This document shows positions 50,496-58,642 of a stretch of DNA of 64,000 bases, in pieces (position 1 is the stretch's first letter; the number at the start of each line of letters is the position of its first letter). The translations under genes and the position numbers were made by a program. The notes beneath the pieces are model-generated. The model was not told the origin of the DNA. It saw nothing but the letters and a program-made list of their open reading frames with translations, and did not search any database. The stretch comes from Curtobacterium sp. VKM Ac-2922 (GTDB taxonomy: Bacteria > Actinomycetota > Actinomycetes > Actinomycetales > Microbacteriaceae): positions 91,100 through 155,099 of the forward strand of contig NZ_JALGRO010000012.1 of the NCBI RefSeq assembly GCF_022815645.1. The letters run 5' to 3'.

Positions 50496-51233
50496 ATGGC
50501 CATCACCGGCGGCTCAGCACGCAAAGACCATGTCGACGGCGAAGCACGGCCAGGCGAAGGAGAGCTCGGGGCGAAGTCCACGGGCTTCTCCACGGGCGCT
50601 CTGCAGAAGGCGGGTGCCTCGGCACGTCGCGAGCATGAACGCCGTCTGGCGAACGACGAGGCGGCCGTGCGAGCGCGTTGGGGGCGGCTCGGCGGTGTCG
50701 CGGTCGCGCTCACCCCTGAGCGGCAGAGCACCAGCGCCTGGCGGTCGGGCGCCATCGGTGAGGAACGCGTGGGTGCATCACTCGATGCGCTGTCCTCGGA
50801 CGTCGTACGGGTCCTGCATGACCGGCGGCGCGGGAGATCCCGAGCAAACATCGACCACCTCGTCGTGACGACAACCGGAGTCTGGGTCATCGACACCAAG
50901 CGCTACCAATCCGAGCGGCCCACGCTTCGCGTCGACGGAGGAATCCTCCAACCGCGAACTGAGCGTCTGTTCGTCGGCCGCCGCGACAGGTCTTCCCTGC
51001 TGCTCGGGATGCAGAAGCAGCTCGACGCGGTTCGCTCCGTGGTCGACGTGCCGGTGGTGGGTGCCCTGTGTTTCATCGACGCGGATTGGCCGATCATCGG
51101 CGGCTCGTTCCAGGTCGACGGCGTTCACGTGGTGTGGCCGAAGAAGCTCTCGAAGCTGCTCCGGCGTGCTGCAGGTGATGTCGACGTCACCGCGGTCGAG
51201 CAGCGGCTGCAGTCTGAGTTCCGTCCCGCCTGA
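50496..51233 (+). CDS. NERD-domain protein (nuclease-related)
   Basis: A 245-residue protein whose central part is a NERD domain: WRSGAIGEERVGASLDAL, RRGRSRANIDHLVVTTTGVWVIDTKRYQ, and later LFVGRRDRSSLLLGMQKQLDAVRSVV, with VVGALCFIDADWP. The E, D and D-x-K residues fit the PD-(D/E)xK-related active site predicted for NERD. The N-terminal ~75 residues are charged. The gene may start at ATG 50444 instead, but ATG 50496 follows GAGGGGACGAGAC. Its role within the island is unknown; a DNA-processing function is likely. Confidence 0.72.
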   Translation: MAITGGSARKDHVDGEARPGEGELGAKSTGFSTGALQKAGASARREHERRLANDEAAVRARWGRLGGVAVALTPERQSTSAWRSGAIGEERVGASLDALSSDVVRVLHDRRRGRSRANIDHLVVTTTGVWVIDTKRYQSERPTLRVDGGILQPRTERLFVGRRDRSSLLLGMQKQLDAVRSVVDVPVVGALCFIDADWPIIGGSFQVDGVHVVWPKKLSKLLRRAAGDVDVTAVEQRLQSEFRPA

Positions 51234-51396
51234 CCCGAAGAGGCCCCCGACGGACCTTGAAGGTTCGTTCTTCTCACTCTGTGATGAGTAGGAGCCGACA
51301 GCCGTACGGCCGCTCCTGAAGAGCGAGGCCTGCTTCGTTCTCCACAGAAGTCGCGACCGAACTGGGCGCCGACCCACCACTGGCTACCGTCGGACG

Positions 51397-51918
51397 ATGC
51401 AGCACTGGGAAGCCACCGATGCCCGGCGGAAGCACATGTCCCGCTTCGGCCGTCGCGACACCGCGCCCGAGCTCGCTCTCCGGCGAGCGCTCCACGCCCG
51501 GGGCCTGCGCTACTTCGTCGACCGCCGCGTCAGCACCGCCACCCGCTGCCGAGCCGACATCGTGTTCCCGCGAGCCCGCATCGCCGTGTTCGTCGACGGC
51601 TGCTTCTGGCACCACTGCGACCAGCACATCCACCTGCCGAAGGCCAACGCGGAACTCTGGCGCACGAAGCTGCTGGCGAACCGGCAGCGCGATGCGCATC
51701 ACGATGCGGTCCTGCGCAGCGAGGGCTGGAAGGTGCTGCGCGTCTGGGAGCACGAGGACCCGGACGCTGCTGCGGACCGCGTGGAGCGCGAGCTGCAGCG
51801 GTGGGCGCGCATCGCGCGAACGCGCCACAGGCGGACTGGAGGCACAGCTCGACCCGGCCCCGATCCTCCATTCCGGTACTCCCCCATTTCGCAGCCCACA
51901 GCACCCGGATCGTGGTGA
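51397..51918 (+). CDS. vsr: Vsr-type very-short-patch repair endonuclease
   Basis: A 173-residue Vsr-family nuclease. RKHMSRFGRRDTAPELALRRALHARGLRYFVDRR at the N-terminus, RADIVFPRARIAVFVDGCFWHHC (Asp and metal ligands), and NAELWRTKLLANRQRD...LRSEGWKVLRVWEHE complete the signature. Vsr nicks T:G mismatches arising from deaminated 5-methylcytosine, but many homologues lie in defence islands without a cytosine methylase, as here. About 30 residues extend beyond the usual C-terminus and contain a GGACTGGAGGC repeat. TACCGT sits 6 nt before ATG 51397. Confidence 0.88.
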   Translation: MQHWEATDARRKHMSRFGRRDTAPELALRRALHARGLRYFVDRRVSTATRCRADIVFPRARIAVFVDGCFWHHCDQHIHLPKANAELWRTKLLANRQRDAHHDAVLRSEGWKVLRVWEHEDPDAAADRVERELQRWARIARTRHRRTGGTARPGPDPPFRYSPISQPTAPGSW

Positions 51919-51962
51919 CGACACGGGTCTGCTTCTCCTGGTGATCGCGCGTGCTTCCTCGT

Positions 51963-52616
51963 TCACCGAGCCGACAGATCGAGGCTCCGATCAGCCCACT
52001 TGACGAGCTCCGGATCATGCGTCGCGACGACGACCGCACTTCCGGATGCGCGCAGCACGTCGAGCCCCGACCGAACCCGCGCGGAACTCTCGTCGTCAAG
52101 CGACGCTGTCGGTTCGTCCGCGAGCACGATTCGCGGTCGTTGCAGGAGCAACCGCGCCACGGCGACCCGCTGCTGTTCCCCGCCGCTGAGTGTGCCTGCG
52201 CGCAAACGCTGGCGGCCGTGCAGTCCCACCATGAGCAGCGACTGGTGCATCCGAGCGGGGACTTCTCGACGTTCGGCGGCAGTGAACGGCAGCACACGGA
52301 GGTTCTGCTCGACTGTCCACTCAGGAACGATCGCGTGGTCCTGCATGACGAAGCCGATGTCGTGGCGGCGGAGGCGTCGAAGCATGCGAGGGTGCGCATC
52401 GTTCAGGTCTGTGCCGGCGACGTGGATCGTGCCCCGTGTGGCACGCTCGAGCCCGCCGAGGCATCGCAGCAGCGTGCTCTTCCCCTGGCCGGACGGTCCG
52501 CGCAGGGCGAGTGCTTCACCCGGTCCCACCCGGACGTCGAGCCCGTCCCACAGCGTTCGTTTCCCGATGTCGTAGCCGAGCCTCTCGGCGGTGATGTGTG
52601 CTCGTTGCTGCGTCAT
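51963..52616 (-). CDS. ABC ATPase of the lactococcin-972-type locus
   Basis: A 217-residue ABC ATPase. Walker A is GPSGQGKSTLL, the Q-loop VMQDHA, the signature LSGGEQQRVAVARLLL, and Walker B IVLADEPTASLDD. It belongs to the LolD/MacB-like class that powers FtsX-like or DUF1430 permeases. It overlaps the membrane-protein gene by 4 nt (ATGA). With the precursor and membrane protein it should form the self-protection or export machinery. Confidence 0.85.
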   Translation of the reverse strand: MTQQRAHITAERLGYDIGKRTLWDGLDVRVGPGEALALRGPSGQGKSTLLRCLGGLERATRGTIHVAGTDLNDAHPRMLRRLRRHDIGFVMQDHAIVPEWTVEQNLRVLPFTAAERREVPARMHQSLLMVGLHGRQRLRAGTLSGGEQQRVAVARLLLQRPRIVLADEPTASLDDESSARVRSGLDVLRASGSAVVVATHDPELVKWADRSLDLSAR

Positions 52617-54475
52617 GCTCTCCTTCTCCAGACGTGGTCAAGGGCGATCAGCACGCTGAGCACGAGTGCGGTGGCGCTCCCTGCAGCCACGGCTGCTCCG
52701 ATGATCTCGGCGGGCTCGAACGTCCCCAGCGCACCGGTCAGGAGTGCCGCGCATCCGCTCGTCGCAGCTGCTCCCAGGACGAACGATCGATGCGCTACCG
52801 CCGGATGTCGCCCGACGAGACGCAAGAGACGGTGTGCGCGCTGCCCGCGGCGGAGATGGCTCGTGACGAGACTTCCGGCGGCGAAGAGCGCCGCGACGAG
52901 GGCCGCAAGACTCGCGCCAGCGAGGACGATCCGGTCGCTTCGGACCACCGCGAGCCGCCGGTCGATCACGGCGCCGACGGCATTGACCTGGGTGACCACG
53001 TCGAACACGTGCTCGTCGTGCAGTGCCTGTTCCAGGCTGGCGCGGTCCGAGAACCGTACCTCTCCGTTGTGGGTTGCGGTGCCGACACGGTTCGGAGCGA
53101 TGTCCTTGACGTCCGACACGACGACGACTGCGATCTCCGGCCAGGTCGGTCCCTTCGGGGCTCCCCAATCCACCCACCGGTCAGCGGCCTCGACGATGGG
53201 AGCGGTGCTCTCGACGACCTCAGTGGACACCGACAGTGTCCTCGGCGGATCTGCGTCATCGAGCGCCCAGCCCTCCGCGATGCCGCTCCGGACCTCGTTC
53301 TCGATCTCATCCGCGCGACCGTGCATGGCCTCGGGTACCAGCACCGTGACACCGTCGCGCCGCGCGACCGACTCCGGTAGGCCGGTGGTGCCGCTTCCCG
53401 CGACCACCAGCGCATCAGGAAAGGCATTCGTCATCGCCATCCGGGCACGCTTCCGCTCGATCGCGGCGGCGCCGATGCTCCCGAGTGCCAGGTCCTGGCG
53501 TTCTCCCGCGAACCCGACGCCCAAGACGACATCGTCACCATGCGCTGCTTCCGCAGCGAGCGAGGCCTCGAGTGTTCTCGCATCGGTGCTCGCTGACGTG
53601 ATCGTCGACACGTTCCCGACCAGCACGACGACGAGCGCGATCCCCGATGCTGCCGTCAGCACCGGCCGCCAGCGGCGCACGTCCGGCCCGCCGAGCTGAC
53701 GTCCGCTGATGACCGCGAAGCCGACATGAGATCCTGCCGTGGCTGCGAGAGCGATGGCACTGACGGTCGCGAACGAGGTCCAGCAAAGAACCCAGACGGC
53801 GTCTGACGCTCCGCGAACTGCGAGGAAACCGGCGAGTCCGGCGAACACGGCCGCGAATGCGGTGAGGAGGAGCACGGCGATGTCCACGAGCTCGCGTGCT
53901 GCGATGCGTCCGAGGGTCCAACCAGCGAGACGACGCACGCGCTGGCGGGGTGCGCGGTGATGCGACTCCGAGACCAGCGCGATGAGGAGCGCAATCGACA
54001 CCGCGAAGCCGATTCCGGCCACACCGGGCTTCATCAACGCCTCGAGCAGTGTCGGGAGCGGCAATGGCTCAGCCCTCGAGAACGTGAACCCAGCCTCGCC
54101 GAGGTGACCGAGGAACCGTGACACGTCCGGACCGGACCCGTCGACCGCGTACGTCCAGACGATGACGGCGTCACCGATGTCACGAACTGGACGCTCCGTG
54201 ATCTCCCCCCAGAACGTCGGTCGAGCGATGTCGCCGTGCAGCACGTACGCGTCGAGTTCACCGGGCGCGCCGCTGCGGTCGGGAACGAGCAACGCGAGGT
54301 CGACGCCGTCGTCACTCGCCAGACGCTGGAGGAGCGCGATGTGCTCCGCTTTCGTGGGCCCGAACGGCAGATCGGTCAGGTCGATCGTGGTTCGTCCCGA
54401 CGCATAGCCGAGCGCCTCGACGCTGCCGGAGAGGAAGACGACGAGGCCCGCGGAGAAGAGCGCGACCGCCACCAC
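52613..54475 (-). CDS. Bacteriocin-associated large membrane protein (DUF1430-like)
   Basis: A roughly 620-residue membrane protein. It starts with a hydrophobic helix, then a ~120-residue extracytoplasmic domain, a group of four helices (about 150-290), a second extracytoplasmic domain (about 300-500), and three C-terminal helices. This FtsX-like topology matches the bacteriocin-associated integral membrane (putative immunity) proteins that accompany lactococcin-972 genes. GTG 54475 cuts into the first helix. The frame stays open to a CTG at 54511 (CTGATCCGGACC) overlapping the precursor's TGA, so the real start may be that non-standard codon. Confidence 0.75.
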   Translation of the reverse strand: MVAVALFSAGLVVFLSGSVEALGYASGRTTIDLTDLPFGPTKAEHIALLQRLASDDGVDLALLVPDRSGAPGELDAYVLHGDIARPTFWGEITERPVRDIGDAVIVWTYAVDGSGPDVSRFLGHLGEAGFTFSRAEPLPLPTLLEALMKPGVAGIGFAVSIALLIALVSESHHRAPRQRVRRLAGWTLGRIAARELVDIAVLLLTAFAAVFAGLAGFLAVRGASDAVWVLCWTSFATVSAIALAATAGSHVGFAVISGRQLGGPDVRRWRPVLTAASGIALVVVLVGNVSTITSASTDARTLEASLAAEAAHGDDVVLGVGFAGERQDLALGSIGAAAIERKRARMAMTNAFPDALVVAGSGTTGLPESVARRDGVTVLVPEAMHGRADEIENEVRSGIAEGWALDDADPPRTLSVSTEVVESTAPIVEAADRWVDWGAPKGPTWPEIAVVVVSDVKDIAPNRVGTATHNGEVRFSDRASLEQALHDEHVFDVVTQVNAVGAVIDRRLAVVRSDRIVLAGASLAALVAALFAAGSLVTSHLRRGQRAHRLLRLVGRHPAVAHRSFVLGAAATSGCAALLTGALGTFEPAEIIGAAVAAGSATALVLSVLIALDHVWRRRA

Positions 54476-54507
54476 CGCGATGATGGTGGCGGTCGCGAAG
54501 GTCCGGA

Positions 54508-54870
54508 TCAGTAGATGTTCCAGAAGGCCTGGTTGCCACTGAACGCGGAGGGGCGACTCGCGGAGGCGATCTTCCCCTTCGCGACCTTGCCGGAGGACTT
54601 CGTGACTCCGGAGGACTTCACTGATGCACTGTGCACCAGCTTCGAGTTGTCGTAGACGGAGACGACTCGTCCACTGCTGACTGCGTACGTCCAGATCCCC
54701 CCGCCGACCACCTGGGTGCCGTTGCGCGCCGTCTTCGGCGAATCGAGCGTGACACTCCCACCCGTTGCGGCAGCGTCGCCGACAGTGGCGGCGGATGCGG
54801 CGCTGGCACCCATCGTCCCTGCGAGCGTCGTCAGCGCGCAGAGCGCGATGGTCACGATCGACTTCGTCAT
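54508..54870 (-). CDS. Lactococcin-972-family bacteriocin precursor
   Basis: A 120-residue secreted peptide. A Sec signal peptide (MTKSIVTIALCALTTLAGTMGASAASA) is probably cleaved near residue 27-28. The mature part carries the family features: VGGGIWTYAVSSGRVVSVYDNSKLVHSASV, a Lys/Ser repeat (VKSSGVTKSSGKVAKGKIASAS) and the C-terminal FSGNQAFWNIY. Lactococcin 972 is an unmodified, Sec-secreted bacteriocin that binds lipid II and blocks septum formation. No cysteines follow the signal region. GAGGGG precedes ATG 54870. Confidence 0.85.
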   Translation of the reverse strand: MTKSIVTIALCALTTLAGTMGASAASAATVGDAAATGGSVTLDSPKTARNGTQVVGGGIWTYAVSSGRVVSVYDNSKLVHSASVKSSGVTKSSGKVAKGKIASASRPSAFSGNQAFWNIY

Positions 54871-54915
54871 GTGGTGTTCCCCTCGTCGGTTCAGGTCGGA
54901 GTTCGACCGGGACTG

Positions 54916-54944
54916 ACGCTACACAAACAATTCCACCATCTGAA
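54916..54944 (-). promoter_or_regulatory. Promoter of the bacteriocin operon
   Basis: On the minus strand TTCAGA (54939-54944) and TAGCGT (54916-54921) are spaced by 17 nt, 45 nt before ATG 54870. The region is the most AT-rich in the neighbourhood. Confidence 0.5.
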
Positions 54945-54964
54945 GTCTTGCATATTCACCGTCC

Positions 54965-54984
54965 CATCCTCCGATCGGAGGATG
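54965..54984. promoter_or_regulatory. Perfect 20-bp palindrome
   Basis: CATCCTCCGATCGGAGGATG is self-complementary over all 20 bases. It lies 20 nt upstream of the proposed -35 of the bacteriocin promoter and 56 nt upstream of the divergent ABC exporter gene. It is a strong candidate operator controlling one or both operons. Confidence 0.65.
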
Positions 54985-55039
54985 CAACCCCACCCGCTCC
55001 CCCGACCCACCGAGCCGAAGACCGGGCCAGGCTGGCACC

Positions 55040-55879
55040 ATGCCCGACACCCCAGCCATCGAGGTCCGCAACCTCGCGAAGCAGTACCCCACCGGCAAGC
55101 GCGCCGTGGACGACGTCTCCTTCACGATCGCGCAGGGCGAGACCTTCGCCCTCCTCGGCCCGAACGGCGCCGGCAAGTCCACCACCGTCGAGATCCTCGA
55201 GGGCTACCGCTCCCGCACCGACGGCCACGTCAGTGTCCTCGGCCACGACCCGGCCCGTGCCAGCCGCAGCCACAACGCCCGCATCGGCATCGTCCTGCAG
55301 ACCAGCGGCGAGTCCCCCAACGTCACGGTCGCCGAGCAGCTGAACCACTTCGGCCGGCTCTACCCGAACCCGCGCAGCACCGACGAGCTCATCGCCGCGA
55401 CGGGCCTGACCGAGCAGCGCAACACCCGCATCGCCCGGCTCTCGGGCGGGCAGCGCCGCCGTGTGGACGTCGCACTCGGCATCATCGGCCGACCAGAGGT
55501 CCTGTTCCTCGACGAGCCGACGACCGGCTTCGACCCGGAGGCCCGCCGGCAGTTCTGGGACCTGCTGAAACAGGTGCAGCGCGAGGGCACGACGATCCTG
55601 CTCACCACGCACTACCTCGACGAGGCCGCGCAGCTCGCCGACCGGGCAGCGGTGATAGCAGACGGCAAGCTGCTGGACATCGCCCCGATCGACGAGATCG
55701 GCGGCGCTCAGGCTCGCACACCACGCATCCGCTGGCACGACGACGCCGGCACCGTGCACGAGGAGCGCACCACCAACGCGGCGGAACGGATCCGCAGCAG
55801 CACCGAACCGATGCACGACCTCGAGGTCATCCGCCCGTCCCTCGAGTCCGTCTACCTCGAGATGGTGGGATCGAAATGA
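55040..55879 (+). CDS. ABC exporter ATPase (DrrA-like)
   Basis: A 279-residue ATPase of the DrrA/CcmA class. Walker A is GPNGAGKSTTVEILEG, the signature LSGGQRRRVDVALG, and Walker B VLFLDEPTTGFDPEARR. The C-terminal ~75 residues are the extension typical of ABC-2 exporters. It forms a four-nt-overlapping pair with the permease and probably exports a drug, lipid or peptide. CAGGCT is 6 nt before ATG 55040, so the mRNA is likely leaderless. Confidence 0.88.
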   Translation: MPDTPAIEVRNLAKQYPTGKRAVDDVSFTIAQGETFALLGPNGAGKSTTVEILEGYRSRTDGHVSVLGHDPARASRSHNARIGIVLQTSGESPNVTVAEQLNHFGRLYPNPRSTDELIAATGLTEQRNTRIARLSGGQRRRVDVALGIIGRPEVLFLDEPTTGFDPEARRQFWDLLKQVQREGTTILLTTHYLDEAAQLADRAAVIADGKLLDIAPIDEIGGAQARTPRIRWHDDAGTVHEERTTNAAERIRSSTEPMHDLEVIRPSLESVYLEMVGSK

Positions 55880-56721
55880 CCACGACGACCAGCGCACCGA
55901 CGACCAAGAGCCGGACCAACACGGCCAGCATGGGCACCGCCCGCATCAGCTACGAGATCCGCTCGTACTTCCGCGCTCCGGACTCGGTCTTCTTCACGTT
56001 CCTGTTCCCGATCATCATGCTGGCGCTGTTCTCGGTCGCGTTCAGCAGTGCTCCGGACATCCAGGCCGGGCGGAACGTCAGCGTCGACTACGCGACGTAC
56101 TACTTACCGGGTCTGGTGGCGACGGGCATCCTCCTGTCGGGCACACAGTCGCTCGGTGTCGACATCGCCGGCGAGCGCAGCGACGGCACGCTCAAGCGTC
56201 TGGGCGGCACACCGCTCCCCGTGCTGAGCTACTTCGTCGGCAAGATCGGCATGGTCCTGGTGACCACCGTGATCCAGACCGCCCTGCTCCTGCTGATCGC
56301 GAGCCTGGTCTTCGGCGTCGACCTGCCGACCGACGGCACCCTGTGGGCACGGTTCGCGGGGATCATGGTCCTCGGCATCGCGACCAGCTGCGTACTCGGC
56401 ATCGCGATCTCGGCCCTGCCGCGCGAAGGACGCCGCGCCACCGCCACGATCGTCCCGATCGTGCTGGTCCTGCAGTTCATCTCCGGCGTCTACCTCCCCT
56501 TCACCCAGCTGCCCGACTGGCTGCAGAACGCCGCGTCCGTCTTCCCCCTGCGGTGGATGGCGTCCGGCATGCGCTCCGTCTTCCTGCCCGACGCGTTCGC
56601 GGGCGCCGAGCCAGGAGGCGCGTGGCACCTGGGCATCGGAACGCTGGTGTTGGTGGCGTGGCTGGTCGTGGGCACGGTGGCCTGCGTCCTCACCTTCCGC
56701 TGGAACCGCAAGGACTCCTGA
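55876..56721 (+). CDS. ABC-2 type permease
   Basis: A 281-residue permease with six transmembrane helices and the ABC-2 features RSYFRAPDSVFFTFLFPIIMLALFSVAF, YYLPGLVATGILLSGTQSLGVDIAGERSDGTLKRLGGTPLP, and IVLVLQFISGVYLPFTQLPDWLQNAASVFPLRWMASGMRSVFLP. It is the partner of the preceding ATPase (ATGA overlap). It is followed after 62 nt by a sensor kinase with its own promoter. Confidence 0.88.
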   Translation: MTTTTSAPTTKSRTNTASMGTARISYEIRSYFRAPDSVFFTFLFPIIMLALFSVAFSSAPDIQAGRNVSVDYATYYLPGLVATGILLSGTQSLGVDIAGERSDGTLKRLGGTPLPVLSYFVGKIGMVLVTTVIQTALLLLIASLVFGVDLPTDGTLWARFAGIMVLGIATSCVLGIAISALPREGRRATATIVPIVLVLQFISGVYLPFTQLPDWLQNAASVFPLRWMASGMRSVFLPDAFAGAEPGGAWHLGIGTLVLVAWLVVGTVACVLTFRWNRKDS

Positions 56722-56783
56722 TGCGCCGGATCCGGCCTGTGGACAACTCCGATCGGGCCGTGTCCGGGTGGCAGGCTGTGTCC

Positions 56784-58013
56784 ATGAGCACCGAGAGCTG
56801 GGTCCGCAACCGGTGGTTGCACGCCTTCTTCGGGGCGACCATGGCCCTGACCGCAGTGATTGCGGCGTTCGGCTGGTCGCCCTGGTCGTCGCGGTGGCCG
56901 GCGTACGCGATGATCGCGATCCTGGTCCTCGCCTACGTCGCGTACGGGCATCGCGGCTACTCCGAGCCGAAGGCCGCGGCGGTGTTCCTGCCGTTGGTCG
57001 TCGTGTCGGCCGCGGTGTTGCCGGCGATCGCACCGAGTACGGCGTTCGTGCAGTGCATCGTGTTCCCGCTGATCTGGGTCCAGACGGAACGCATCCGCAC
57101 CGGTGTGCTGTTCTCGATCGCGGTCGGGGTTGCCAGCAGCATCGGCCTGCAGGTCTCCGGCGGTCCAGACGCCCTGGTCAGCACGCTCGTGATCGAGGGC
57201 ATCAGCATCATCGGGGCCTGCGCGATGGGCATCTGGATCTCGAGCATCGCGGACCTGTCCGAGTCCCGCCGTGAACTCCTCGACGAGCTCCGCGCCACGC
57301 AGACCTCGTTGGCCCAGGCGAATCGCAACGCCGGCATCGCCAGCGAACGCGAACGTCTGGCGCGTGAGATCCACGACACCGTCGCGCAGAACCTGGCCGG
57401 CATCGTCATGCTCACCGAACGCGCGCAGAGCGACCTGGCGAGCCACCGGATCGATGCACTCCAGGACCGCCTGGTCGTGCTCGAAGAGTCCGCACGTGCC
57501 GCGTTGGAAGAGTCCCGCGCCCTCGTCGCTGCCGGAGCGGCCGGCGTCACGCGCGACAGCCTCGGCGGAGCCCTCCACCGACTGGGCGAGCGCCACACCC
57601 GCGAGACCGGCACGACGGTCACCGTCGACGCCTCGGAGTGTGCGCTGGACCGCGACGCGCAGGTGGTGCTGCTCCGCGTCGCCCAGGAGGCCCTGAGCAA
57701 CGTCCGCACGCATGCTCGCGCGACCGCGGTGCACGTCGAACTGCGCCACGAAGCCGAGCAGACGACCCTGCGGATCACCGACGACGGGGTCGGTTTCGAC
57801 ACTGGCGTCAGTTCAGCGGGCCACGGGCTCCGCGGCCTGCGCGAGCGCCTCGCGCTGGCGGGCGGGTCGTGTCGGATCACCAGCGGCCCGGGTCGCGGCA
57901 CCGTCGTGACGGCGACGCTGCCCACCGGGGCTGCACCGAGCCTCCCGTCCGCACCGGTCCTCTCGTCTGTCCCGGCGTCAGCCGAGCGCTCGGTGGCGGG
58001 GGTGGCCCGGTGA
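56784..58013 (+). CDS. Sensor histidine kinase, NarL-type partner
   Basis: A 409-residue HisKA_3 kinase. Four to six N-terminal helices form a short membrane sensor (about residues 12-160). A coiled coil leads into RERLAREIHDTVAQNLAGIVML, with phosphorylated His197. The ATP-binding domain has QVVLLRVAQEALSNVRTHARAT, DDGVGFD and HGLRGLRERL. The lack of an extracellular domain suggests intramembrane sensing, as in LiaS/DesK. CAGGCT lies 6 nt before ATG 56784. Confidence 0.87.
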   Translation: MSTESWVRNRWLHAFFGATMALTAVIAAFGWSPWSSRWPAYAMIAILVLAYVAYGHRGYSEPKAAAVFLPLVVVSAAVLPAIAPSTAFVQCIVFPLIWVQTERIRTGVLFSIAVGVASSIGLQVSGGPDALVSTLVIEGISIIGACAMGIWISSIADLSESRRELLDELRATQTSLAQANRNAGIASERERLAREIHDTVAQNLAGIVMLTERAQSDLASHRIDALQDRLVVLEESARAALEESRALVAAGAAGVTRDSLGGALHRLGERHTRETGTTVTVDASECALDRDAQVVLLRVAQEALSNVRTHARATAVHVELRHEAEQTTLRITDDGVGFDTGVSSAGHGLRGLRERLALAGGSCRITSGPGRGTVVTATLPTGAAPSLPSAPVLSSVPASAERSVAGVAR

Positions 58014-58636
58014 TCCGCGTGGTGGTGGCCGACGACCACCCCATCGTCCGCGCCGGCATCGTCGCGCTGCTGCAGGACGCCGACGACATCCAGGTCGTCG
58101 GTCAGGCGCCCGACGGCGAGAGCGCGGTTGCCGTGGTCTTGGCCGAACGCCCGGACGTCGTGCTCATGGACCTCCGCATGCCGCACCTCGACGGTGATGC
58201 GGCGACGGCGAAGATCCTCAGCGCCGATCCCGGCATCCGCGTGCTGATCCTGACCACGTACGAGTCCGACGACCAGATCCTCGCCGCCATCGAAGCCGGA
58301 GCCACCGGCTACCTGCTCAAGGCGGCGCCCGAGTCCGAGATCCTGGCGGGCGTCCGCGCCACCGCGCGGGGTGAGACGGCGCTCGCGCCCTCAGCTGCAG
58401 CGGCCCTGGTGCGTCGGGCCACGGGCTCGGTGCCGACCGGGCCGTCGCTGACCCCGCGCGAGCTCGACGTGCTCCGGCTCGTCGCGCAGGGCAACAGCAA
58501 CCCGGCGATCGGCCGCGCCCTGTTCCTCAGCGAGACCACCGTGAAGACGCACCTCGGGCATGTGTTCGAGAAGCTCGGTGTGAACGACCGCACGCGCGCC
58601 GTGACGCGCGCGATGGAGCTCGACCTGCTCCGCTGA
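58010..58636 (+). CDS. NarL/LuxR-family response regulator
   Basis: A 208-residue regulator. The receiver domain has acidic pocket VVADDH, phospho-acceptor Asp54 in VLMDLRMP, and Thr/Lys switch residues in ILTTYES and YLLKAAP. The C-terminal LuxR HTH is LTPRELDVLRLVAQGNSNPAIGRALFLSETTVKTHLGHVFEKLGV. GTG 58010 overlaps the kinase stop (GTGA). It probably controls the neighbouring ABC exporter and might bind the palindrome at 54965. Confidence 0.9.
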   Translation: MIRVVVADDHPIVRAGIVALLQDADDIQVVGQAPDGESAVAVVLAERPDVVLMDLRMPHLDGDAATAKILSADPGIRVLILTTYESDDQILAAIEAGATGYLLKAAPESEILAGVRATARGETALAPSAAAALVRRATGSVPTGPSLTPRELDVLRLVAQGNSNPAIGRALFLSETTVKTHLGHVFEKLGVNDRTRAVTRAMELDLLR

Positions 58637-58642
58637 CGGGGC

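Noticed and set aside
51291..51316. Hairpin GGAGC...GCTCC around GCCGTACGGC after the NERD gene
   Set aside because: Interrupted stem with no U-tract. Not strong enough to call a terminator.
35401..51918. Mobile element carrying the defence island
   Set aside because: I found no integrase, transposase, tRNA gene or flanking direct repeats at either edge.
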